64,000 nucleotides of DNA from positions 45,481 to 109,480 of the forward strand of contig CAIQIQ010000068.1 in the NCBI GenBank assembly GCA_903871935.1, read 5' to 3'. The stretch comes from an uncultured Phycisphaerales bacterium (lineage in GTDB: Bacteria; Planctomycetota; Phycisphaerae; Tepidisphaerales; Tepidisphaeraceae). Made by a program: the position numbers and the translations under genes. This document shows, one piece after another, positions 33,854 through 42,073 of the stretch. The notes under the pieces were generated by a model. The model made no database searches. It saw nothing but the letters and a program-made list of their open reading frames with translations, and was not told the origin of the DNA. Every line of letters starts with the position of its first letter. Positions within the stretch are counted from its first letter, which is position 1.

Positions 33854-36673
33854 CTAATCCGATACGGGCGTTGCGTTGCGGGCGGCTTCCTTTGCTGTGG
33901 TACGGGCCGGCCGAGTTTCCGGCAGGTCCAGGGCTGCGCCGACGAAGACCTGTTCCTGCTTCACGTGATCATGGTAACTCCCAACGGCCGGCGACGCAGC
34001 CTCTGGTCGGCCGTAGTAGCTCAGCACCGCGACATCGGGCAGGATTTCCCGCAAGCGGTGCTCCATGAAGGACCATGCCCCGCGGTTCTGGGGTTCCTCC
34101 TGCACCCAGCCGATTTCATGGGCACTGTTGTACTTGGCGATGATCTGTTGCAGTTCCTTTTGCGGGTACGGATAGAGCTGCTCCACGCGGATGATCGCCA
34201 CGTCGCGCATGTTGTTCTTCTTGCGTGCGGCATCAAGCGTGTAGAATACCTTACCGGTGCACAGCAGGATCCGACGCACCTGCTCGCGCTGCGGAGTCGA
34301 GGGATCATCCAACACGAGTTGAAAGGTGCGATCCGTGAACTCCGTAGGGAGCGAGGCAGCGGCTTCAGAGCGCAAAAGGCTCTTGGGCGTGAAGCAGATC
34401 AACGGCTTGCGGAAACGGCGCAGCATCTGTCGTCGCAGCAGATGGAAATACTGGCTCGGCAGTGTCGGCATGCACACCTGCATGTTGTTCTGGGCGCAGA
34501 GCTGCAGGAAACGCTCCACGTAGCTGTTGGAGTGCTCAGGCCCCTGGCCTTCATAGCCATGCGGGAGGAGCATCACCAGGCCGCAGCACTTGCGCCACTT
34601 CGCCTCGCCCGGGCCGATCAACTGATCGATGACCGGCTGAGCGCCATTCACGAAGTCGCCGAACTGGGCTTCCCAGATAATGAGGTTGCGCGGGTCGGCC
34701 GAGGCAAAGCCATACTCAAAGCCCAGCACGGCCAGTTCCGAGAGCATAGTGTTGACGATGATGAACGGGGCTTGATTGCGGGAGAGGTTGGCCAGGGGGA
34801 AGTACTTTACGCCCGTGTTGTAGTCATGCAGGCAGGCGTGGCGGTGGCTGAAGGTACCGCGCTGGACATCCTGTCCGACAAAGCGGATGGGCGTGCCTTC
34901 CAAGAGCAGGTTGCCCATGGCGAGCATCTCGGCGCAACCCCAGTCGATCGGCACTTGGCCAAGGCTCATGTCGCGACGGGTGGAGAGCAGCTTGCGAAGC
35001 TTGGGGTGAACCTCAAATCCCTGCGGCACCTTGGTGGCACTCTCGCCGATTTGAGCCAGCACCTGCTGCGATACCTGGGTGTGCGCGGACCAGTCAGCGC
35101 CCGGTGGCCCCATGCCTTTCCAGATGCCACCAAACGGCGGCATCACCTGCTGTGGGGCCATATCCTGCGATGTCGCCTGAGCGGCATCAAGGCGGGCGGT
35201 TACCTGCTGCTTCAGGTTCTCATAGTCGACGGGGGTGAGCACTCCCTCAGCGATGAGCTGCTTCGCATAGGCGTCGCGGACGGTGGGGTGAGACCCAATC
35301 TGCCGATACATGACCGGCTGGGTGAACGTCGGCTCATCCGTTTCGTTATGTCCATGCCTGCGGTAGCACCAGAGATCGATCATCACATCGGTGTGAAATT
35401 GCTGGCGGAACGCGATCGCCAGGCGTGCCACATGTACAACCGCCTCAGGATCGTCACCGTTGACGTGGAAGATCGGGGCCTGAATGCTCTTGGCGACGTC
35501 GGTGGGGTAAGCCGTGAATCGCCCCTGCTTGGGCGGGGTAGTGAAGCCGATCTGATTATTCACGATGACATGCACGGTGCCGCCGGTGCGCCAGTACGGC
35601 ATTTCCGAAAGGGCCAGTGTTTCCTGCACAATGCCCTGGCCGCAGAAAGCCGCATCGCCATGAATCAGGAGCGGCACTACGCGGGTCCGGTCGTTGTCGT
35701 CGAGGTAGTACTGCTTGGCGCGGACGATTCCCTCGACGATGGGATCGACCAGCTCGAGATGGCTGGGGTTAAAGCTCAGGGCGAGGTGCAGGCTCTTGCC
35801 GGAGCGGGTTACGCGCTCACCGGAGAAGCCCAGGTGATACTTTACATCGCCTGTGCCTTCGCCCTCTTGATGGGGAAGAATGCCGGCGAATTCGGCAAGC
35901 ATCAGTTCCAGCGGTTTGCCGACTACGTGGGCGAGAACATTCAGCCGACCGCGATGGGCCATTCCGATCACGATCTCATCGACGCCAGCCGTAGCGGCAT
36001 CGTCGCCTACCCAGTTCAGCAGTGGGATCAACGATTCAGCGCCTTCGCAAGAGAATCGTTTCTGGCCAACGAAGCGCGTGTGGAGGAACTCTTCGAAGCC
36101 CTGCGCCTGGCAGAGCTGGCGAAGCAGGTCAAGCTTCTCTTCCCGGGAGAGTTGGGTGCGGTTGAGCGTCGGCTCGATGTGCTGTTCGAGCCAGTCGCGC
36201 TGCGATTTATCCGAGATGTGGGTGTACTCAACTCCGATCGAGGCGCAGTAGGTGGCTCGGAGTTTGGCAAGCAGATCGCACAGGGTGCCGGAGGTCTCGC
36301 CGAGAAAGCCGCCGTTGCCAACGGTCTGGTCGAGAAGGGCCTCGTTCAAGCCGTACTCTTTGAGTGCCAAGAACGGGTGGTCAGGGCGGGAGTTGCCCAA
36401 GGGATCGAGATGGGCGGTGAAGTGGCCGAGCTCGCGATAGGCATGAACCAGGTTTGCCACTTCCAGGACGATGGGGACAGGAGGTCCGCCGACTGACGAG
36501 GCGACGTGCGCGCCCGTTGAAGCAGCCCCATCCGTCGAGGCGTTCTCGATGGCGTCAAAGAGCGCGTACCAGCGAGCATCGATGCCCGCCGAGCTGGCGC
36601 GATACTGCTGGTAAAGGTGGTCGATATAGTCGGCATTCGCGATGCCAAGATCCAAAGGGCTGCTGGATGCCAT
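33854..36673 (-). CDS. sucA: 2-oxoglutarate dehydrogenase E1 component
   Basis: 939 residues. Thiamine-diphosphate enzyme that decarboxylates 2-oxoglutarate and passes the succinyl group to the SucB lipoyl domain. N-terminal helix typical of OdhA (YIDHLYQQYRASSAGIDARW), YTHISDKSQRDWLEQHIEP, then VIGMAHRGRLNVLAHVVGK. The ThDP-binding stretch is HGDAAFCGQGIVQETLALSE with VNNQIGFTTPPKQGR, and the transketolase-like domain has GQDVQRGTFSHRHACLHDY and MLLPHGYEGQGPEHSNSYVE. Start ATG at 36673; 55 further upstream codons lack any similarity. A long open frame on the opposite strand is only its shadow. Confidence 0.96.
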   Translation of the reverse strand: MASSSPLDLGIANADYIDHLYQQYRASSAGIDARWYALFDAIENASTDGAASTGAHVASSVGGPPVPIVLEVANLVHAYRELGHFTAHLDPLGNSRPDHPFLALKEYGLNEALLDQTVGNGGFLGETSGTLCDLLAKLRATYCASIGVEYTHISDKSQRDWLEQHIEPTLNRTQLSREEKLDLLRQLCQAQGFEEFLHTRFVGQKRFSCEGAESLIPLLNWVGDDAATAGVDEIVIGMAHRGRLNVLAHVVGKPLELMLAEFAGILPHQEGEGTGDVKYHLGFSGERVTRSGKSLHLALSFNPSHLELVDPIVEGIVRAKQYYLDDNDRTRVVPLLIHGDAAFCGQGIVQETLALSEMPYWRTGGTVHVIVNNQIGFTTPPKQGRFTAYPTDVAKSIQAPIFHVNGDDPEAVVHVARLAIAFRQQFHTDVMIDLWCYRRHGHNETDEPTFTQPVMYRQIGSHPTVRDAYAKQLIAEGVLTPVDYENLKQQVTARLDAAQATSQDMAPQQVMPPFGGIWKGMGPPGADWSAHTQVSQQVLAQIGESATKVPQGFEVHPKLRKLLSTRRDMSLGQVPIDWGCAEMLAMGNLLLEGTPIRFVGQDVQRGTFSHRHACLHDYNTGVKYFPLANLSRNQAPFIIVNTMLSELAVLGFEYGFASADPRNLIIWEAQFGDFVNGAQPVIDQLIGPGEAKWRKCCGLVMLLPHGYEGQGPEHSNSYVERFLQLCAQNNMQVCMPTLPSQYFHLLRRQMLRRFRKPLICFTPKSLLRSEAAASLPTEFTDRTFQLVLDDPSTPQREQVRRILLCTGKVFYTLDAARKKNNMRDVAIIRVEQLYPYPQKELQQIIAKYNSAHEIGWVQEEPQNRGAWSFMEHRLREILPDVAVLSYYGRPEAASPAVGSYHDHVKQEQVFVGAALDLPETRPARTTAKEAARNATPVSD

Positions 36674-36809
36674 AACACGTTGATCCGTAAAGACGTTGGG
36701 GCGTTTCCTTTGCCCAATAGTAGGCGATTGGCTGGCGGCTGTCAGCGGACACAACAGGCGACTGGTCTTGGAACAGGGTGCAGAGCAGCAGGACTGCAAG
36801 AGCTTGTCG

Positions 36810-37799
36810 TCAGGTGCACCGCACACCCGCCTCGCCACAGACCCGATCCAATTCCGTGCCGATCCGCCGGATCAGCTCGGTATCGCGCTGCAGGTCAAGC
36901 GGCACATCGGGATCGCCGAAGTACGTCCATGGACCATTGCTCCGGCGCTGCGGATCCTCATCAGCATAGCGGGGAAAGATGTGGGCATGCAGCGCATAGT
37001 CGAGGTTCTGCAGAAGCATGTAGTTCATGAGCCGGGCGCCGGTCGCGGCAAGCACCGCATCGCCAAGCAGCGCCATGTCCTTCAGGAACATCGCCCGATA
37101 ATGCTCCGGCACGTGGTTGATGTCGCTTAGCACCGGGTCGGACAAAAGCAGCGTGTACCCCTTGAGCCGCTGGCTGTCGCCGATCACCACCCAGCCTGAA
37201 GGGAGCTTGCGGATCGTGGTGGGATTCATTCCCAACTGACACATCCACACGCGGCGATGGATGATAGTGGGCGTTTGCCGCTCATACCACACCGCCCGCT
37301 TATCCTTGCCCGGGAACTTCTGCTCTTCGAAATCGCGCGTATAGGTGAGTCCCAGTTTTTCCATCACGCGCCGTGAAGCAGTATTTCCCGCCATGGTCCG
37401 GGCAGTAATCTTCGCTGGCCTCCCCTCCATCACCAGTTTCGCCAGCAGATGCTTCGATCCCTCAGTGGCGAGTCCTTGCTTCCAGAATCGCGTATGCAGC
37501 CGGTAGCCCAATTCGTATACATCGTCCTGCTCGCGTGTGTGGAGATGGAACCACCCGGCAAACTCCCCCGATGCCTTGTCCACTGCGGCGAAGAACCCCC
37601 AGCCGTTATACTCATAGAGCTCCAGCCATCGCGGCAGCACCTTCTCCTTCAGTTCTACCGGATCCGCTGGCTGCCCATTGGTGATCCACCGCATCACTTC
37701 GGGATCAGAGTGCAAGCGAATCAGCTCATCCGCATCGGCGGCCGTCAAGTGCCGCAACGTCAACCGTGGCGTCTCCAGAAAGTTGGACATGCCCGCCAT
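36810..37799 (-). CDS. GNAT acetyltransferase fused to HIT-like domain
   Basis: 329 residues. Residues 1-175 are a RimJ/RimL-type GNAT domain: TPRLTLRHLTAADADELIRL, EFAGWFHLHTREQDDVYELG, YRLHTRFWKQGLATEGSKHL (acetyl-CoA loop) and NTASRRVMEKLGL. Residues 205-329 resemble a HIT-family nucleotide hydrolase/transferase: WVVIGDSQRLKGYTLLLSDP, HYRAMFLKDMALLGDAV, YMLLQNLDYALHAHIFPRY. The histidine-triad motif reads H-x-H-x-F, so its third His is missing. Its ATG (37799) shares its A with the TAA of the sigma gene upstream (TAATG), implying translational coupling; an ATG at 37790 is an alternative. No known function for this fusion; roles are inferred from the two halves. Confidence 0.75.
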   Translation of the reverse strand: MAGMSNFLETPRLTLRHLTAADADELIRLHSDPEVMRWITNGQPADPVELKEKVLPRWLELYEYNGWGFFAAVDKASGEFAGWFHLHTREQDDVYELGYRLHTRFWKQGLATEGSKHLLAKLVMEGRPAKITARTMAGNTASRRVMEKLGLTYTRDFEEQKFPGKDKRAVWYERQTPTIIHRRVWMCQLGMNPTTIRKLPSGWVVIGDSQRLKGYTLLLSDPVLSDINHVPEHYRAMFLKDMALLGDAVLAATGARLMNYMLLQNLDYALHAHIFPRYADEDPQRRSNGPWTYFGDPDVPLDLQRDTELIRRIGTELDRVCGEAGVRCT

Positions 37800-39913
37800 T
37801 ATACGCGTGCCAGACCCCCACTGCCCAACTGCACCCATCCATCCATAATCGCATGCTCGACACGCCAGACCGCCTGACCTAGATCCGTGAAGCGGTATTG
37901 CCCTGCTTCGCGATCCAGCAGTCTCTGGTCAACCAGGCTGCGGCGGATCGTGGACCAATCACCGCAAACCTGGGCGATGTACTGGGTCACCTCCGGCTCG
38001 GAGTACACGCGCATTTCCGGTAGAATCCGCATGGCCGCATCCAGGCTGATATGACGAGTCCGAATCGCATGCGGCACGGAAAAGCATGTGGTGGAGTACC
38101 GCGGAGCTCCTGGCGACGCGGCCACCGGCGCCTTGCGGTTCATCCCATACAGCGCCGTCGCCGCTGCTTTCCTGATCACCTGGTCGGATGCCTTCAGCAG
38201 GCCCTTTAGCTCCTGATCAAGCTCCGGCAGGCGCAACTCACCCATGGCAATGACAGCACTGCCGCGAACCTGCGGATCTGAATCAGCCAGTCTCGTTCGC
38301 AGCATCTCCAACGCTCCCTCCGGCGAGAGCCGGCCGATTGCCTGAACCGCCGCGCGACGCTCCGCTGCATCTTGGGACTCCGCCAGCGCCAACAACCGCG
38401 TTGCTACCTGATGAGCGCCCAGGCCGGCCATGGCATAGATCGCGGCAATCCGCACTCTGGAATCAGCGTCCGTCAGCCGATCGGCCACCTGCCCCGCATA
38501 CTCCTGGGCATGAAGGCGATCAAGAACTCGCAGCGCCGTTCGTTGAAGCTGCGCCTCCGGCGACGCCAGATATCCAGCAGCGATTTCCGCGCCCCTGTCG
38601 ATGGAGCTCTGGTCCAACTGCACCAGCGCAACTTTGGTCGCGTCGTCTGTCTCACCGATAAATCGCGGGCCCGGAACGGCCGGCCGCCCGTCCCGCTGCC
38701 CGTAGTCGCATATACCCGCCCCAAAGGCATCCAGAGCGGCCAGCCAGAACTCTGATCGCCCCTGGCGCAGTTTGGCGTTGATGTCGTCCAGGAACCACGT
38801 TCCGGCATTCCGCAGTGTCTGGAATACATAGTTCGAGAGCGGATACGGCTCCTGCGGGTCGCTGCTCTGTTGCAGCTTCTGGAAAAGGCCGCTGTAGCCG
38901 GTTTCTCCCAGACTCAAAACAACTTCGCCCAACAGCATGCCACTGGCCTGGTGCCGCGTGCTTTCCATCAGGGCAATGAGCACCTCAACGGTCCGCGCTA
39001 CATCCTTCGACTGCGCCAGCAATTCATCGGCTATGAGATACATCGTCAGATCCGGCATGCCAGGAGCTCCGATGTTCAGGCGGTTCTCCTGAAAGCGGCC
39101 CACCAGCGTCTCGAGGACATCCAGCGCGGCCTCGGCCCCTTCGACGCAAATACGCACGACAATCGCGATGCCCGGCCGGCCAAGCCGCGGAAGCAGCCGC
39201 GCCAGGTTCGTCACCGTAACGGCCGATGCGGGCTCGCGGATCAATCTCGCCAGCCGCTGCGGCGAATGAACCAGGACCGCCGAGAGCCGGTCCGCGCTCT
39301 GCCGATCGCCCTCAAACGCCTCCAGCAGCAGCGAGATCTCTGCATCAATCTCTTCCTCAAATCGTGCATCGCCGGTCATCGCTATGGCCTCCTCATCCTC
39401 TGACTGAATCATGTCCTCTTTGAGAATCCGCCGGGCACGATGAAGTCGGCTAAGCACCGTACCTGGCGCTATGCCCAGGAACACCGCCACATCTTCGCAC
39501 GGCATTCCTTCCAGATAATGCAGCACCACGGGCATGCGATACGCCGCTGGCAGCCGCCCGACGCTCTGCAAGAGCCGGGCACACTCCGCCTCGTCATAGG
39601 CATCCATCTCACCGGCCGCTGTCTCGACGAGCGGTTCCTCATCGCGCTGCCGCCGATACCACATCCGCGCCAGGTTCAGCGTCATCGACCGCAGCCACGG
39701 CACAAACCGCGATGGTTCGCGCAATGTCTCCAACTTTACAAACGCCTGCACGAACGCGTCGTGGGCCAGATCCTCGGCATCATGCCGCCGGCCGGTAATC
39801 CGGTAGCACAGGGCATAGACCATCTCCTGGTATTGCACAATCAACCGCGAGAACGCCTCGCGATCTCCTTCCCGTGCAGCACACACCAGTTTGTCGTCCA
39901 GATCCATGCTCAT
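37799..39913 (-). CDS. ECF sigma factor with HEAT-repeat and DUF2087-like C-terminal extension
   Basis: 704 residues. Region 2 about 8-80 (AFSRLIVQYQEMVYALCYRI, DAEDLAHDAFVQAF, PWLRSMTLNLARMWYRR); region 4 about 115-165 (AYRMPVVLHYLEGMPCEDVA, VFLGIAPGTVLSRLHRARR). After residue 180 a 430-residue helical region contains HEAT-like repeats (e.g. DSRVRIAAIYAMAGLGAHQV, DPQVRGSAVIAMGELRLPEL, DQVIRKAAATALYGM). The last 80 residues look like DUF2087 (AAMRILPEMRVYSEPEV, TIRRSLVDQRLLDRE). Sigma factors with built-in sensory tails need no separate anti-sigma, and none is adjacent. ATG 39913 has GAGGAA 5 bp upstream. Cotranscribed with the GNAT-HIT gene. Confidence 0.85.
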   Translation of the reverse strand: MSMDLDDKLVCAAREGDREAFSRLIVQYQEMVYALCYRITGRRHDAEDLAHDAFVQAFVKLETLREPSRFVPWLRSMTLNLARMWYRRQRDEEPLVETAAGEMDAYDEAECARLLQSVGRLPAAYRMPVVLHYLEGMPCEDVAVFLGIAPGTVLSRLHRARRILKEDMIQSEDEEAIAMTGDARFEEEIDAEISLLLEAFEGDRQSADRLSAVLVHSPQRLARLIREPASAVTVTNLARLLPRLGRPGIAIVVRICVEGAEAALDVLETLVGRFQENRLNIGAPGMPDLTMYLIADELLAQSKDVARTVEVLIALMESTRHQASGMLLGEVVLSLGETGYSGLFQKLQQSSDPQEPYPLSNYVFQTLRNAGTWFLDDINAKLRQGRSEFWLAALDAFGAGICDYGQRDGRPAVPGPRFIGETDDATKVALVQLDQSSIDRGAEIAAGYLASPEAQLQRTALRVLDRLHAQEYAGQVADRLTDADSRVRIAAIYAMAGLGAHQVATRLLALAESQDAAERRAAVQAIGRLSPEGALEMLRTRLADSDPQVRGSAVIAMGELRLPELDQELKGLLKASDQVIRKAAATALYGMNRKAPVAASPGAPRYSTTCFSVPHAIRTRHISLDAAMRILPEMRVYSEPEVTQYIAQVCGDWSTIRRSLVDQRLLDREAGQYRFTDLGQAVWRVEHAIMDGWVQLGSGGLARV

Positions 39914-39998
39914 CGTTCCTCACTCAACCAGATGCACACCCGTACCCGAGATTCCACATTCTGGAGAGATTTTCTCCTGAAAGCGCGCCAAAATGCCA

Positions 39999-40026
39999 GA
40001 GGGCACGGATTTGCGTCCGTGCCCTC
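39999..40026. terminator. Perfect 11-bp hairpin after nuoI
   Basis: GAGGGCACGGA (39999-40009), loop TTTGCG, TCCGTGCCCTC (40016-40026). It lies 28 bp beyond the nuoI stop on the minus strand, before the sigma gene. The T-rich tail on that side is weak (GGCATTTTGG). Confidence 0.55.
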
Positions 40027-40054
40027 GTGTGCTGTGCCCAGTTGCGGTAACGCC

Positions 40055-40639
40055 TCACATTGGCTCCTGCTCCACCGTCTGATCGTACATCTCCAGGAGC
40101 TTCTCTTTATCGAAGATCATCTCCTGTCGTGTCAGGCCCACGATGTCCACCACGCTGGTCAGCTCGATCGCATCGCACGGGCAGGCCTCTTCGCACATGC
40201 CGCAGTAAATGCAGCGAAGCTCGTCGATATCGAACTTGATCGGGTACTTCTCCCGATCCGGCCAGGGACTCTCGCCGGCCACGATGTGAATGCAGTTGGC
40301 CGGGCATGCGGTTGAACACATAAAGCAGGCCACGCACCGCGGTCGGTCCGCCTCATCCTTGTTCAGACGGTGCACGCCCCGGTAAACAGCACTGGTGAGT
40401 TTTTCCGCATCATCAAAGCTGCCGCCATGAAGAAAGGCGACATCCTGTCGCTTTTGCTCAGGATATTGCACCACGCGCCCGCCGCCGGGTTTAAGGGTAT
40501 TCCACAGGTGCTTCATCGTCGTTCCCAGGCCCATGGCGACCTGAGGAACATAGAACTGATCCGAGAGCGTAAGCCCAGGTTCTTCCAGGAGGATGATGTC
40601 CGTTTCCTTCATACGATTCTCGAAATTCCGTTTCTGCAT
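40055..40639 (-). CDS. nuoI: NADH-quinone oxidoreductase subunit I
   Basis: 194 residues. Peripheral-arm subunit of complex I carrying two 4Fe-4S clusters that pass electrons towards quinone. Both ferredoxin motifs are complete: CVACFMCSTACPANCIHIVA and CIYCGMCEEACPCDAIELT. The N-terminal part (LWNTLKPGGGRVVQYPEQKR) is the amphipathic region that docks on the membrane arm. It starts 6 bp after the nuoH stop, so nuoG-nuoH-nuoI form one operon. nuoJ-N do not follow; a sigma factor gene lies downstream instead. Confidence 0.94.
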   Translation of the reverse strand: MQKRNFENRMKETDIILLEEPGLTLSDQFYVPQVAMGLGTTMKHLWNTLKPGGGRVVQYPEQKRQDVAFLHGGSFDDAEKLTSAVYRGVHRLNKDEADRPRCVACFMCSTACPANCIHIVAGESPWPDREKYPIKFDIDELRCIYCGMCEEACPCDAIELTSVVDIVGLTRQEMIFDKEKLLEMYDQTVEQEPM

Positions 40640-40645
40640 TCAATC

Positions 40646-42025
40646 CTAGACCACTGCCGGCTTGTCATTTCCATACCGGCTGTCTGCCACCAGCATCCTG
40701 CGGTTCACATTCGGTATCGGTAGCCGCTGCGCCACGACGGCGACCACAACCAGCAGTGCCCCATTCATCCCCAGCAGCCCCAGCGCCTTATAGCCGCTGA
40801 TGATACGCCCGTGATCGCCGAGCTTCTGGTAGAAGAAGTACACCACGATCGCTGTGCCCAACATGATGAACAGCGAAATCGGCACCAGTGCCCGCCACGA
40901 AAGGTTCATAAGCTGGTCAAACCGGAACCGCGGCAGGCTCCAGCGCACCCACATGAACACGCTGATCACCACGGCGACCTTGGCAAAGTACACTCCAACT
41001 CGTACCAGGATCATCAGGAAACTGGTCGTTACTGCCGGATTGGCCGGGTCGGCATCGCCGGTGAGTCCCGGGAAATGCCACCCGCCCAGGAACAGCGCCA
41101 CGAGGATGCTGCTGGTTACGACCATCTCCACATACTCGCCCATCAGCATGAGGCCCAGACGCATCGAGGCATATTCCGTGTGATAGCCTCCAACCAGTTC
41201 CTGTTCCGCCTCCGGCAGATCAAACGGCGATCGGTTCGCCTCGGCGTGCAGGCAGATCAGGAACATCACGAACGCCAGCGGCTGGCAGAAGATGTTCCAA
41301 GCCGGGATGAAGCCACCCCAGTAGTGCGCCTGCGCCGAGACGATGTCACTGAGCGATAGCGTCCCGAACATCAAAGCGATCGCCAGAATCGACAGCCCCA
41401 ACGGCACTTCATAGCTGATCATCTGGGCCGCCGCCCGCATGCCGCCAAGGAACGAGAACTTGTTATTCCCCGCCCAGCCGGCAAACACCACTGCATACAC
41501 CGCCAACGAGAGCACCGCCACCGCCAATAGCACGCCGATGTTCAGGTCCGCGATCTGAAAGGCAAACCGATACGTAGCCCGATACTCGTTCACATTGCCG
41601 GTGGCGGCGATTCCGTCATTAACCAGCAGTTGTGACCCGGCCGGAATCTTCTCCATCGCCAGCTTTGCCGCGGCCGCCGGCGAATCCGCCGTAATCGTCC
41701 GCGTGCCCTGGAAGATGCCGCCCCATGGAATAATCGCCACCGCCGTGAATACCACCACCATCATCAGCACTGGCGCCAGGGAGAAGACCCACTTATCCGT
41801 GCCCGGAGAGCGGTAGTCTTCCTTCATGAACATCTTGATGCCGTCCGCCAGCGGCTGCAGCAGCCCCCATGGACCCACGCGATTGGGGCCGATCCGGTCC
41901 TGGACCCACGATGCGATCTTCCGCTCCAGCAGAATCAGATAAGCCGCCGCTCCCAACATCACATTGAAGATCACCAACAGGATGATCACCCAGGGCGGAA
42001 CGACACTAAAGATGTCTTCAATCAT
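40646..42025 (-). CDS. nuoH: NADH-quinone oxidoreductase subunit H
   Basis: 459 residues, longer than typical NuoH (about 330-400). Membrane subunit forming the quinone chamber. Multiple transmembrane helices start with IILLVIFNVMLGAAAYLILL. Conserved loops: ERKIASWVQDRIGPNRVGPW, GLLQPLADGIKMFMKEDY, EANRSPFDLPEAEQELVGGY and the C-terminal WVRWSLPRFRFDQLMNLSW. The extra length is in an insertion after the second helix (around residues 95-160, AKLAMEKIPAGSQLLVNDG), exposed outside the membrane core. Start ATG 42025 with GAGAAGAA upstream. Confidence 0.95.
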   Translation of the reverse strand: MIEDIFSVVPPWVIILLVIFNVMLGAAAYLILLERKIASWVQDRIGPNRVGPWGLLQPLADGIKMFMKEDYRSPGTDKWVFSLAPVLMMVVVFTAVAIIPWGGIFQGTRTITADSPAAAAKLAMEKIPAGSQLLVNDGIAATGNVNEYRATYRFAFQIADLNIGVLLAVAVLSLAVYAVVFAGWAGNNKFSFLGGMRAAAQMISYEVPLGLSILAIALMFGTLSLSDIVSAQAHYWGGFIPAWNIFCQPLAFVMFLICLHAEANRSPFDLPEAEQELVGGYHTEYASMRLGLMLMGEYVEMVVTSSILVALFLGGWHFPGLTGDADPANPAVTTSFLMILVRVGVYFAKVAVVISVFMWVRWSLPRFRFDQLMNLSWRALVPISLFIMLGTAIVVYFFYQKLGDHGRIISGYKALGLLGMNGALLVVVAVVAQRLPIPNVNRRMLVADSRYGNDKPAVV

Positions 42026-42037
42026 GTTCTTCTCGCA

Positions 42038-42067
42038 AGGTGTGCTGATGTAGTCATCAGCACACCT
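42038..42067. other. Perfect 12-bp hairpin in the nuoG-nuoH gap
   Basis: AGGTGTGCTGAT (42038-42049), loop GTAGTC, ATCAGCACACCT (42056-42067). It occupies most of the 48-bp gap, 12 bp before the nuoH start. No T-run follows on the minus strand, so a processing or attenuation role is as likely as termination. Confidence 0.55.
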
Positions 42068-42073
42068 GTACCA

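Noticed and set aside
33824..36496. 890-codon open frame on the + strand opposite sucA
   Set aside because: Shadow frame of a strongly conserved E1 gene; its translation has no domain pattern, and GC-rich codon bias easily leaves the antisense frame open.
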